Shown here piece after piece: positions 20,349 through 28,169 of a DNA stretch of 32,903 bases (position 1 is the stretch's first letter; each line of letters starts with the position of its first letter). A program made the position numbers and the translations under genes. Below the pieces are notes generated by a model that made no database searches, had not been told where the DNA came from, and was given only the letters and a program-made list of their open reading frames with translations. Source of the DNA: a bacterium (GTDB taxonomy: Bacteria; Patescibacteriota; Minisyncoccia; Moranbacterales; UBA2206); the NCBI GenBank assembly GCA_029567195.1, contig JAKQLJ010000031.1, positions 1-32,903 on the forward strand, read 5' to 3'.

Positions 20349-20768
20349 TTATTTCAATGCTGCGGTAGCGCCAGCTTCTTCCAATTTCTTTTTCATTGCT
20401 TCTGCTTCTGCCTTGGCTACTTTTTCCTTGATTACTTTTGGAGCGGCATCAACCAAATCCTTGGCGTCCTTCAATCCGAGGCCGGTCAGTTCGCGAACAA
20501 CTTTAATAACGTTGATTTTAGATGCGCCAGCGCTGGTTACTTCAACGTCAAATTCGCTCTTTTCTTCAACTGCAGCGCCTTCAGCACCAGCCGCAGGAGC
20601 GGCACCCGCCATCATCATAGGAGCGGCGGCTGACACGCCAAATTTTTCTTCGAGAACCTTTACCAGCTCGGAAAGTTCCAAAACGCTCATCTTCTCTATT
20701 TCAGAGACCAGCTTTTGAAATTTTTCCGGAACTTCCACTGCCTTTTTTTCCTTTTTTTCTTCGGTCAT
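20349..20768 (-). CDS. rplL: 50S ribosomal protein L7/L12
   Basis: bL12 forms the ribosomal stalk that recruits translation factor GTPases. The 139-residue protein has the N-terminal dimerisation region ([20 protein letters not shown]), an Ala/Gly-rich hinge, and the C-terminal domain with [40 protein letters not shown] and GATAALK at the end. The length is slightly above the usual 120-130 because of an N-terminal [16 protein letters not shown] extension. It lies 79 bp downstream of rplJ in the expected order. There is no clear Shine-Dalgarno. Confidence 0.97.
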   Translation of the reverse strand: MTEEKKEKKAVEVPEKFQKLVSEIEKMSVLELSELVKVLEEKFGVSAAAPMMMAGAAPAAGAEGAAVEEKSEFDVEVTSAGASKINVIKVVRELTGLGLKDAKDLVDAAPKVIKEKVAKAEAEAMKKKLEEAGATAALK

Positions 20769-20847
20769 AAATTTTAGTTAATTGGTCAATTGGCATATTG
20801 GTTTATTATTGGCCGACATACCACTGAACCTATATTGAATTAATAAA

Positions 20848-21366
20848 TTATTGTTTATTATCAGCTACTGCTTTTAAAACTTGGACTAAGCTTCTTAAAT
20901 TTCCAGCCAAGACATTGACAAACCCAGAAACCGGAGCGTTGATTGATCCGACAAATTTAGCCAGAAGCTCTTCCTTGGATGGCAATTTGGAAAGAGCCAT
21001 CACTTCTTCTTTGGTGATGTTCTTCGTTCCCAGAATTCCTCCCAAAATTTTCAGATTTTCATTGGTTTTTGATGCGGTCGCGATAATTTTCGCCGCCTGG
21101 ACTTCATCCTGATTGGAAACGGCAATGGCCAGCTGGCCTTCCATTTCCTTAACATCATTTTCCAACTTTGCCTCTTTAAGAGCGATGTTTATGAGGGTTT
21201 TTTTGATTACTTTGAAATCAATCCCTTCGGCACGAAGCTCCCGTCTGAGCCTGGTCATATCTTTTACACCCAGCCCTTTGAAATCGGAAAACACCACCGC
21301 CTTGGAATTTTTAAGTTTTTCCACCAAGTCTTGAACAATAACTTTTTTTTGTTGTTTAGTTTGCAT
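20848..21366 (-). CDS. rplJ: 50S ribosomal protein L10
   Basis: uL10 anchors the L7/L12 stalk on 23S rRNA. The 172-residue protein starts MQTKQQKKVIVQDLVEKLKN with SKAVVFSDFKGLGVKDMTRLR, EGIDFKVIKKTLINIA and a C-terminal helical region (VSGFVNVLAGNLRSLVQVLK) for L12 binding. It has a good Shine-Dalgarno (AAGGA, about 7 nt before ATG). A leader with the features of the L10 attenuation structure lies directly upstream, so L10 or the L10-L12 complex probably regulates this pair. Confidence 0.97.
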   Translation of the reverse strand: MQTKQQKKVIVQDLVEKLKNSKAVVFSDFKGLGVKDMTRLRRELRAEGIDFKVIKKTLINIALKEAKLENDVKEMEGQLAIAVSNQDEVQAAKIIATASKTNENLKILGGILGTKNITKEEVMALSKLPSKEELLAKFVGSINAPVSGFVNVLAGNLRSLVQVLKAVADNKQ

Positions 21367-21410
21367 GAATTTCCTTACTAATTACAAATTAAAAAAATAT
21401 AAATTTACAA

Positions 21411-21508
21411 AATAAAAAGCGGAATGTAATCCGCAGTTAAAGTAAATAATCTTATAAATAAGATTGATTTCCTCGGCGAGACTTATTTTAGCGCTCGCTG
21501 TCTGCGGA
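21411..21508 (-). promoter_or_regulatory. Ribosomal L10 leader with terminator/antiterminator
   Basis: Read on the minus strand, TCCGCAG (from 21502-21508) can pair with CTGCGGA (21430-21436), enclosing the segment CGCCGAGGAAATC that resembles the conserved GCCGAGG internal part of the L10 leader. The same CTGCGGA supplies the 5' arm of a downstream terminator, GCGGA-TTACAT-TCCGC followed by TTTTTATTTT (21411-21434). The two structures are mutually exclusive. The position, directly before rplJ, is exactly where this autoregulatory leader occurs in other bacteria. Confidence 0.72.
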
Positions 21509-21522
21509 ATTTCTATATTAAA

Positions 21523-21897
21523 TTATTTTTCTTCCTCTTTCTTTTCTTCCGGCTTTTCAGCGCTTTCTTCCTTTTTCTCTTCTGCTGGCTTTTCCGAAAT
21601 TTCTTTGGCTTCTTCTTTTACCGGCTCTTCTTTTTTAGGCAATTTTACCGATCTTTTTTTATCAGAAATGACATTCTTGGAAACTAGCAAATTATGGACT
21701 GTATCGGAAACTTTCGCCCCTTTTTCCAGCCAATATTTTATTCTTTCTTCCTTCAAAACAGCAACTTTTGAATGAGGATCGTAGGAACCTAAAATTTCCA
21801 CATGCCTTCCTCCCGGTGCCACGGTATGTTCCTGGAGAGTTATCTTAAATTGCGCCTTATTTCTTTTTCCTACTCTTGAAAATCTAATAGTCAGCAT
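21523..21897 (-). CDS. rpsP: 30S ribosomal protein S16
   Basis: bS16 is an early-binding small-subunit protein. It begins MLTIRFSRVGKRNKAQFKI and has the core HVEILGSYDPHSK, ERIKYWLEKGAKVSDTVHNLL. The core ends near residue 85; the remaining 40 residues are a Lys/Glu repeat-rich tail (PVKEEAKEISEKPAEEKKEE and on), absent from the E. coli protein of 82 residues. The tail is low complexity and probably disordered. The gene has a good promoter whose -35 overlaps the stop of the upstream gene. It sits upstream of rplJ/rplL, an arrangement different from the usual rpsP-rimM-trmD-rplS. Confidence 0.95.
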   Translation of the reverse strand: MLTIRFSRVGKRNKAQFKITLQEHTVAPGGRHVEILGSYDPHSKVAVLKEERIKYWLEKGAKVSDTVHNLLVSKNVISDKKRSVKLPKKEEPVKEEAKEISEKPAEEKKEESAEKPEEKKEEEK

Positions 21898-21967
21898 TTT
21901 AGTATTTAAAACCCAGGCATAAACGTTACAGTTATACCCGTAATATCTTGAAATTAATTACTAATTC

Positions 21968-21996
21968 AGTTTATCCGAATGTCCATCATTTGTCAA
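21968..21996 (-). promoter_or_regulatory. Promoter of rpsP
   Basis: A perfect TTGACA, 17-bp spacer, TAAACT on the minus strand. The -35 contains the TGA stop codon of the upstream GT-C-like gene. The leader would be about 65 nt. Confidence 0.78.
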
Positions 21997-23663
21997 GGGT
22001 TTTGGCTCATCACCCAAAAAGTGTATTTTCCGTTGTCAAAATTATACCTTTTTGCCTTTAAGTCCGGACATTTTTCTCGATATTGGTCCCTCAGCCATTG
22101 GTCAGATTCCTGAAAAACCAGTTGCGGGTCAATGCAGGAAATCTCCGATTTTCCGTCCATTGGCCTGTAAAAAATATAGTTTTTAATCTTCGGGTAGCTT
22201 ATATATTCCGTCGTTTTGAGACTTGATTGTTTTCTGTCGGAAGTGATAAAGGCGTTAAAGGCGGTAATGAGGTAATTATTTTCGTGAACTGGCAAGTCGT
22301 GCACCAATAGCCCCAAGTTAAAGAGCTTTCTTTCATAGGCGCCCAACGTTCCCACCTCCTTGGGCCAGTTATAAAAATAAATAAAAACCTGGGAAAATCC
22401 GCCAAAAATTACCATTATTATAAGACCGAGGAAAATGGTTGTAAATTTATTGCTCCATAATTTTTTTTGAAAAATTTCGTTGTTTTTAACATTTTTCCAA
22501 AAACTTTGGATATATTCAATAGGCAATGTGCAAAGTATGAATACGGCCGGAATGGCACCAATAATCCGGAGGGAATGAGGAACACCCTCGGCGCTAAGAA
22601 CTCCTGGAAGAAGCATAATCCAAAAAGTAGCTTGGGATAAAACGGAAACATAAAACCATTGGTTGTCTTCTGCGTCACCCTTTTCTTTTTTTAGCGAACT
22701 GAATAATTTTTTACCAATTTCTTTTACGCTGATGATAAATCCGATAGCAAATAAAACCGACCAGGCAGCCGGCAGGAGCGGCTGGGAATTGAAATTGTGG
22801 CGCGGATTTCTGTCTCCTGAAACAAAGAAAGCCCACAGATGATTGCCGATACTTTTGGAAAAAGCTTGGATAAAAGTTGTATTCGGGGTATTGAAAACGG
22901 AAACAGAGCTGGAACGATAAAGAAACTCTTGAAAATGACTGGAAAAATAAAGAAAAAGAGGGAGAGCGGACAAAAAAGATGCGGCAACAAAAACAAGAAT
23001 GCTTGTTTTATGTCGAGCAAAAAAACCTTTTTTAGTTAAGACAAATGAAATCCCCAAAATAACTAAAATTAATGGGGCCACCCTGAAAGCAATATAGGTG
23101 TGGAATCCCAGCCCCAGAAGCAGACCGGAAACGGCAAAATATATCAAACTTTTTCTTTTCTCGCCTTTTTCCTGACTATCTTTTTGGAAAGAAACATTTA
23201 TCGCTTTCCAGAAAAAATAAAAAGTCCAAACCAAAATTAAGGGGACCATGATAGCCCGATATGCTGTTCGGGAAAAAACCAGATGCCAAAAAGAAGTGGC
23301 TATCATAAAAGTTCCGATAGCCATTGAAAGACGAGAAAACCTCAATTCTTTTAAGAGAAAAAAGAAACCTATAACAGTGAGAGAGCCCCAAATAGCATTG
23401 GCCAGGCGCAGTCCCCAATTATTATTGCCTAAAAGATTGATAAAAAAGGCAATAACATTTATATGAAATCCCTCTCGACCGGTGTTATCGGAATAAAATA
23501 TCTTATAATCCCCCGTTTCATTGGCAGTAAGAGCGTCTATGCCGTTATAGGCTTCGTCATAATGAACGCCGGGAGGAATATTGCCCAGATTCCAAAAACG
23601 GATGAAAATACCAAAAAAAATAATGGCAATAATAAGAGAGGAAAACCAATATTTTTTACGCAT
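21993..23663 (-). CDS. Polytopic membrane glycosyltransferase, GT-C/ArnT-PMT-like
   Basis: The protein (556 residues from the ATG at 23663) has an N-terminal membrane segment followed by GVHYDEAYNGIDALT, the DE motif in the first extracytoplasmic loop that is the hallmark of the ArnT/PMT/GT39 group, and DNTGREGFHIN, another typical loop. About ten further hydrophobic segments follow, then a C-terminal soluble part of about 150 residues with YFYNWPKEVGTLGAYERKLF. Such enzymes transfer a sugar from a polyprenyl-phosphate donor to lipid or protein on the outer face of the membrane. The acceptor is unknown. The track begins at TTG 23696 within smc; the ATG at 23663, 4 bp after the smc stop, is preferred. 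Cotranscription with smc is likely. Confidence 0.85.
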   Translation of the reverse strand: MRKKYWFSSLIIAIIFFGIFIRFWNLGNIPPGVHYDEAYNGIDALTANETGDYKIFYSDNTGREGFHINVIAFFINLLGNNNWGLRLANAIWGSLTVIGFFFLLKELRFSRLSMAIGTFMIATSFWHLVFSRTAYRAIMVPLILVWTFYFFWKAINVSFQKDSQEKGEKRKSLIYFAVSGLLLGLGFHTYIAFRVAPLILVILGISFVLTKKGFFARHKTSILVFVAASFLSALPLFLYFSSHFQEFLYRSSSVSVFNTPNTTFIQAFSKSIGNHLWAFFVSGDRNPRHNFNSQPLLPAAWSVLFAIGFIISVKEIGKKLFSSLKKEKGDAEDNQWFYVSVLSQATFWIMLLPGVLSAEGVPHSLRIIGAIPAVFILCTLPIEYIQSFWKNVKNNEIFQKKLWSNKFTTIFLGLIIMVIFGGFSQVFIYFYNWPKEVGTLGAYERKLFNLGLLVHDLPVHENNYLITAFNAFITSDRKQSSLKTTEYISYPKIKNYIFYRPMDGKSEISCIDPQLVFQESDQWLRDQYREKCPDLKAKRYNFDNGKYTFWVMSQNP

Positions 23664-23667
23664 AAAT

Positions 23668-26001
23668 TTAATTGATAATTCTTCCCCCTTGCCCAATCTG
23701 GTCCAACTTTACCGACAAGAGTTTGGAAATTCCGTCTTCACCCATAGTTACTCCATAAAGAAGCGAGGCTTGTCTCATAGTTTCCCGATTATGGGATATA
23801 ATGACAAATTGGGTATTGGAAGAAAGTTCCAAAATGATTCGCCCGAATCTCTTGGAATTGGCCTCGTCAAGAGCCGCTTCCACTTCATCAAGAACAGAAA
23901 AAGGAGGCGGGTTATGGGAAATGACGGCAAAAAGAAGGGCAAGGGAAGTAAGCGATCTTTCCCCGCCGGAAAGCATAGCCAAAGAAGAAATCTTTTTCCC
24001 CGGAGGACAGGCAAAAATATCGATGCCCGTTTCTTCTTCCTCTTCTTTTTCTTTTTCCTCCAATTCTTCTTCTAAGTTTTCTTCCAGTTTTTCTCCTTCT
24101 GTTCTCTTAACTCTTCCCCTTTGGCTTTTCACTTTTATTTTTGCCAGATGAGCGTTTCCGCCGCCAAAAATTATTCTAAAATATTTGGTAAATTCCCTGT
24201 TGATTTCTGAAAAAGCCGATTCAAATTCTTTATTAATTTTTTGCTCCATTTCCTTTATGACTTCTCTGAGGGAAGTTATCGCCTTTTCCAAATCCTCCGA
24301 TTCGCCGCTTAAAAAGTCAAATCTCTTTTGAGTTTCTTCGTATTCGTCAATGATCAGCGGATCAATTCCGCCGATTTGCTCAAATTGGATTTTGAGGCGG
24401 GAAATTTCCCTCTCCAATTCTGCCTCGTTTATATTCTCTATCTTTTTTTCCAAATCCTCCGCATTGATTTTTAGCTCGTCTTTCACTTCATTTTTGAGAT
24501 CTTCTTCCCGCACTTCCACCTTGGCCAGAGCAATTTTGGAATCATTAAATTCGTCTTTCAGCTTGTTCAATTCATCCTGTTTGATTCTCATTTTCCTTTC
24601 AACCTCAAAAAAATTCCTTCTTTTCTCCCGGTCCAACTGAATTTCTTTTTCAATTTTTTCCTCTATTTCTTTTATTTCCGCTTCGACTCTTTTTATTTCC
24701 TCTCTGATTTTAACTGATCTTTCTTTAAGTTCGATCAATGCCTTTGATTCTTCTGGTTCTGTTTTTTCCGTTTTTATTTCCCGTTGGTTGTCTATCTTTT
24801 CTTCTTTTTTTCCTTTTTCTATATCTGCTTTCAGGTCGTGAAGCCTTTGGCTTATGACTCGGGCAAATTCTTTAATATCCTGCAGATCTTCCAATTTTTC
24901 GGCCGAATTTATCCTTCGTATCAGTTCTTCCTGCTGACGTTTTATTTCTTCGATATTATCGCGAACATAAGAAAGATCCACCGGAATACTGCGTATTTTT
25001 ATCTCTTCTATGATTTCCCGATTTTTTTCTTTTTCTTTTTCAATTTCTATTCTTCCCTCGGTAATAATAAGATCTCTCTCCAATTGACTGAGTTTGTTTT
25101 TCATTTCTCGCCCGGTTCTGTCCAGCTCGGAAAGTTTTAACCCTCCTTTTTCTTCCTTTTCTTCCCTGCTTATTTCATCCGCCAGTTTGTCCACTTCTCG
25201 TTGCACATTCATCATCAAACGGCCCATTTCTTCTTTCTCTTCATTCAATTTTCCCCTTTCATTTTGAAAACTGTTCCAAAGATAAGTGAATAGCTGGGTT
25301 TGTTTTTCCTTTAATTTTTTGGAAACTTCCGCGCCTTTGGCCGCTTTCTCCGATTGTCTTTTGAGCATTCTAAGATGTGGCTGAATTTCCTCGACCAGCC
25401 CTTTGACACGAGTAAGATTTTCCCGAGTCGAATCTAATTTTCTGATAGATCTGTCCTTTTTGATTTGATATTGCTTGACTCCGGCTGCATCTTCAATGAG
25501 CAGTCTCCTTTCCAACGGCGTGGAATTCAAAATAGCATCTGCCATTCCCTGGTTGATGATGGCATAGCTTTCCTTCCCCACTCCCGCTTTTGCCAATAAA
25601 TCGACAATGTCCTGGAGACGCACCCGGGAACCGTTGATGGAATATTCCCCTTCTCCCGAACGATGAACTTTTCGGGTAATAGCCACTTCGGAAAAATCCA
25701 ACGGAATTTTTTTGTCGCTGTTATCAAGATAAAGAGTCACTCTGGCGCTTCCCAGACGGGCCTTCTTTCCACTGCCGGCAAAAATGACATCTTCCGATTT
25801 TTTGCCTCTGAGATTTTTCATCGACTGTTCGCCCATTACCCAGCGCATGGCATCCGCCACATTGGATTTTCCGCTGCCATTAGGTCCGACAATCGCTGTA
25901 ATGCCATGGGTTTTATGGTTTTTTTGGTCAATTAAAAAATCCAAAGTGGTTTTGGTAGCAAAAGATTTGAATCCGTTAATTTCCAGTTTTTTTAAAAACA
26001 T
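23668..26001 (-). CDS. smc: Short, apparently hinge-less SMC-family ATPase
   Basis: SMC proteins organise and segregate chromosomes. The 777-residue protein has an SMC-type N-terminal head (LKKLEINGFKSFATKT, Walker A GPNGSGKS at 39-46, MRWVMGEQSMKNLRG, then the Q-loop region INQGMADAILN). The C-terminal head has signature LSGGERS at 677-683, Walker B FSVLDEVEAALDEAN, and FVIISHNRETM. Between them lie only about 450 residues of charged coiled coil. The globular hinge, normally around 150 residues with conserved glycines, is not recognisable. A bacterial SMC is usually about 1,150-1,200 residues. A low-complexity Glu-rich insert lies just before the signature motif (about 640-665). No scpA/scpB genes are nearby. 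The frame is intact and both heads look functional. Confidence 0.85.
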   Translation of the reverse strand: MFLKKLEINGFKSFATKTTLDFLIDQKNHKTHGITAIVGPNGSGKSNVADAMRWVMGEQSMKNLRGKKSEDVIFAGSGKKARLGSARVTLYLDNSDKKIPLDFSEVAITRKVHRSGEGEYSINGSRVRLQDIVDLLAKAGVGKESYAIINQGMADAILNSTPLERRLLIEDAAGVKQYQIKKDRSIRKLDSTRENLTRVKGLVEEIQPHLRMLKRQSEKAAKGAEVSKKLKEKQTQLFTYLWNSFQNERGKLNEEKEEMGRLMMNVQREVDKLADEISREEKEEKGGLKLSELDRTGREMKNKLSQLERDLIITEGRIEIEKEKEKNREIIEEIKIRSIPVDLSYVRDNIEEIKRQQEELIRRINSAEKLEDLQDIKEFARVISQRLHDLKADIEKGKKEEKIDNQREIKTEKTEPEESKALIELKERSVKIREEIKRVEAEIKEIEEKIEKEIQLDREKRRNFFEVERKMRIKQDELNKLKDEFNDSKIALAKVEVREEDLKNEVKDELKINAEDLEKKIENINEAELEREISRLKIQFEQIGGIDPLIIDEYEETQKRFDFLSGESEDLEKAITSLREVIKEMEQKINKEFESAFSEINREFTKYFRIIFGGGNAHLAKIKVKSQRGRVKRTEGEKLEENLEEELEEKEKEEEEETGIDIFACPPGKKISSLAMLSGGERSLTSLALLFAVISHNPPPFSVLDEVEAALDEANSKRFGRIILELSSNTQFVIISHNRETMRQASLLYGVTMGEDGISKLLSVKLDQIGQGGRIIN

Positions 26002-26026
26002 TATTCGCGCAAAATAAAATAACTAA

Positions 26027-26051
26027 CATAAAACAAAATGTATGTTTTATG
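26027..26051. repeat. 8-bp inverted repeat in the smc leader
   Basis: CATAAAAC, 9-nt spacer, GTTTTATG. It lies between the candidate -10 and the smc start and may be an operator or a leader hairpin. Confidence 0.4.
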
Positions 26052-26069
26052 CTCCGTAACTTTATGATT

Positions 26070-26075
26070 ATTATA
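26070..26075 (-). promoter_or_regulatory. Candidate -10 of smc
   Basis: A perfect TATAAT on the minus strand, with only a poor -35 (TTTATT at 17 bp, inside the rnc terminator T-run). The leader would be about 65 nt. Confidence 0.4.
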
Positions 26076-26086
26076 CTATATTTTTG

Positions 26087-26116
26087 GAAAAAAATAAATC
26101 CCATTTAATGGGATTT
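26087..26116 (-). terminator. Rho-independent terminator of rnc
   Basis: On the minus strand AAATCCCAT, TAA, ATGGGATTT (perfect 9-bp stem), then ATTTTTTT. It closes the rpmF-nusB-rnc operon directly before the smc promoter. Confidence 0.85.
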
Positions 26117-26151
26117 ATCTGCTCTATTTTCTATATTATACGCTTTATCTT

Positions 26152-26841
26152 TTACCAGCCCCTGACTTCCAGTCCTTTTTCCGCCGCTTTTCTTTGCGCT
26201 TCCTGCTTGGACTGCCCTTCTCCTTGCGCCACCATTTCTTCTCCTAAAAAGACTCCTACAATAAATTTCTTGTCGTGATCCGGACCGGATTCTTCCAATA
26301 CTCTATAACCGGGAGTAATGCCCTCCTTGTCTTGCGCCTCTTCCTGGAAACGGCTTTTTGGATCAAGATAAGTTTTGTTTTCGATAATTTCCGATAAATT
26401 AACTATGATATATTTATGAATAAATTCCCCGGCCTTTTCATATCCCTTTTCTTTTTGATCCAAATAAATGGCGCCGATGATCGCCTCCATAGCGTTAGCC
26501 AGAAGATATTGCCTGGCACGTCCCGTATCCTTTGATTCCCCACGACTCATAAGAAGATGGTCTTCTACTCCCAGTTTTTTAGAAATTTTTGCCAACATTT
26601 CTCCGTTGACCAATGCCGCCCGCCAATTAGTCAGTTCGCCCTCCGGATTCTTGTAATTTTTATATAAATATTCCGTTACCACCAATTCCAAAACAGCGTC
26701 CCCTAAAAATTCCAGACGCTCATTATGATCCAGTTTATAACTCCGATGCTCATTAAGATAGGACCGATGCGTCAGAGCTTGTTTGAGAATATCGGGATTA
26801 TTAAACTTTACTCCTATTTTTTTAGTAAGTTCTTCTAACAC
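26152..26841 (-). CDS. rnc: Ribonuclease III
   Basis: RNase III cleaves double-stranded RNA and processes rRNA precursors. The 229-residue protein begins MLEELTKKIGVKFNNPDILK (GTG start), contains the ALTHRSYLNEH motif, the catalytic signature HNERLEFLGDAVLELV, and ANAMEAIIGAIYLD with the second catalytic acidic residue. The C-terminal double-stranded-RNA-binding domain runs from about 155 (DPKSRFQEEAQ ... KEAQRKAAEKGL). The length is typical. It lies 18 bp after nusB, closing the operon. No Shine-Dalgarno is visible. Confidence 0.96.
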   Translation of the reverse strand: MLEELTKKIGVKFNNPDILKQALTHRSYLNEHRSYKLDHNERLEFLGDAVLELVVTEYLYKNYKNPEGELTNWRAALVNGEMLAKISKKLGVEDHLLMSRGESKDTGRARQYLLANAMEAIIGAIYLDQKEKGYEKAGEFIHKYIIVNLSEIIENKTYLDPKSRFQEEAQDKEGITPGYRVLEESGPDHDKKFIVGVFLGEEMVAQGEGQSKQEAQRKAAEKGLEVRGW

Positions 26842-26859
26842 AAATTGACAATTATAAAA

Positions 26860-27366
26860 TTAATTATTTTTTTTCTTATCTTTGGCTTCTTTTTTCTCAA
26901 TTTTTTTCTCATTATCTTTCCTCTTGGAAGTATCGTCCTTCATTGGTTCTCCCAACTCTCGATAAATTGTTCCCAGGACTCCATTCACGAACCGTCCGGA
27001 ACTTTCTCCCCCGAAAGATTTAGCCAATTCTATCGCTTCATTTATGGCTACTTTTGGAGGCACTTCTTCATAGTTGCCGAAAAGAAGCTCATAAATTCCC
27101 AGACGCAAAATATTTCGGTCAACAATAGTCACCTGATCCAGCGGCCATTCCGGGGCGCATTTTTCAATCAGCGGATCAATTTTTTCCTGGTTGGCAATGG
27201 TATTTTCGACTAAGCTTTCCACAAAAGAAGTATCTTCAAGCCCGGGCCCAAACTCCTGAATATTTTTTTTTATTATATCCTCAATTTTTGATTTATCGCG
27301 TCCTTTAAAATCCCATTCATAGAGGGATTGCATAGCAATTGAACGTGAGAGATGACGATTTGCCAT
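26860..27366 (-). CDS. nusB: Transcription antitermination factor NusB
   Basis: NusB with NusE (S10) binds boxA in rRNA leaders and supports antitermination. It starts [20 protein letters not shown], has the helical core with [40 protein letters not shown], and [20 protein letters not shown], and [13 protein letters not shown], all typical. A Lys/Asp/Glu tail of about 25 residues follows the core. The track starts at TTG 27384; the ATG at 27366 matches family starts. It lies between the GxxExxY gene and rnc, one operon. Confidence 0.94.
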   Translation of the reverse strand: MANRHLSRSIAMQSLYEWDFKGRDKSKIEDIIKKNIQEFGPGLEDTSFVESLVENTIANQEKIDPLIEKCAPEWPLDQVTIVDRNILRLGIYELLFGNYEEVPPKVAINEAIELAKSFGGESSGRFVNGVLGTIYRELGEPMKDDTSKRKDNEKKIEKKEAKDKKKNN

Positions 27367-27412
27367 AATATTATAAATCTCCAATTAACACTAATAAATT
27401 CCCTAATTATCC

Positions 27413-27790
27413 CTAATTTCCTTTTAATATTCTTTTATAAATTAAACCGTTTTTTCCAAAGCAGGCCAATATTCCCAAATCTAAATTCTTAGCTTTTAAA
27501 TACCCCAAGACTTGTTTTATATCTTTAGGATAAAATTTCGATGCACATTTCAACTCCAAAACAATTTTATTTTCTACTATAAAATCAAAATAATATGCCC
27601 CTAATTTATCTCCTTTATAGTATAAAGTTACCGGAGCTTGCTCTGTAAACTTAATATCATTTTCTAAAAACTCTTTCTTTACAGCTCTCTGATAATGCTT
27701 TTCCTGATATCCGCTGCCAATAGCATTATAAACCCCAAACAATATACCCACTATTTTATAACTTAGATCTGGGTAAATTAATTTTGGCAT
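27413..27790 (-). CDS. GxxExxY-family protein (PD-(D/E)XK nuclease-like fold)
   Basis: The 125-residue protein carries the defining GYQEKHY (G-x-x-E-x-x-Y) near residue 27, followed by EQAPVTLYYKG, a FDFIVENKIVLELKC segment that reads as the D...ExK core of a PD-(D/E)XK fold, and DIKQVLGYLKAKNLDLGILA. This group is small and widespread in CPR and other bacteria. Biochemical function is not established; a nuclease relation is inferred from the fold. It sits between rpmF and nusB, which suggests cotranscription but not a shared function. The AT content is higher than in nusB. No Shine-Dalgarno is visible. Confidence 0.88.
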   Translation of the reverse strand: MPKLIYPDLSYKIVGILFGVYNAIGSGYQEKHYQRAVKKEFLENDIKFTEQAPVTLYYKGDKLGAYYFDFIVENKIVLELKCASKFYPKDIKQVLGYLKAKNLDLGILACFGKNGLIYKRILKGN

Positions 27791-27846
27791 TATATCATTT
27801 TTGAGATTATTTGGGAAAAATTCGCGTCAATTGGCGACTTAAATCC

Positions 27847-28050
27847 TTATTTCTTTGCCTTCTTATTCACTTTCTTCATAGTGTTCACCACTTCCTTTTT
27901 CTTGTAATATCCGCATTTGGGACAAGTGGTGTGGGAAACTATTTTTGCTCCGCAATTGGAACAAGCAGAAAGTTTTTTAGTTTTAAGCTTTAGAAACACT
28001 CTCGCCCTGTCTCTTCTGGCTTTGGTGTGTCTTTGTCTTGCTACTGGCAT
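27847..28050 (-). CDS. rpmF: 50S ribosomal protein L32
   Basis: bL32 is a small large-subunit protein. The 67-residue sequence begins MPVARQRHTKARRDRARVF and has the zinc ribbon CSNCG ... CPKCG (four Cys), followed by YYKKKEVVNTMKK and a basic tail. All features are typical. It is the first gene of the rpmF/GxxExxY/nusB/rnc operon, with an extended -10 promoter about 25 bp before the start. Confidence 0.96.
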   Translation of the reverse strand: MPVARQRHTKARRDRARVFLKLKTKKLSACSNCGAKIVSHTTCPKCGYYKKKEVVNTMKKVNKKAKK

Positions 28051-28061
28051 ATTTTTTATTT

Positions 28062-28092
28062 ATCTACTGATTAATTATAACACAAAGTAGAT
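28062..28092 (-). promoter_or_regulatory. Promoter of rpmF with a flanking inverted repeat
   Basis: TGT followed by TATAAT (28074-28082) is an extended -10. A 7-bp inverted repeat, ATCTACT/AGTAGAT, brackets it (28062-28068, 28086-28092) and could be an operator. The -35 is poor. Confidence 0.55.
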
Positions 28093-28169
28093 TATCATTA
28101 AACAGATGATTTGGCAAGAAAAGTCAATAAATTAAAAATAAATCGGATAATTTTATGTGTCATTTTGCA

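Noticed and set aside
23581-24075. Plus-strand ORF of 164 residues
   Set aside because: Antisense to smc and the GT-C-like gene; ends in a Phe run that mirrors the Glu-rich insert of SMC.
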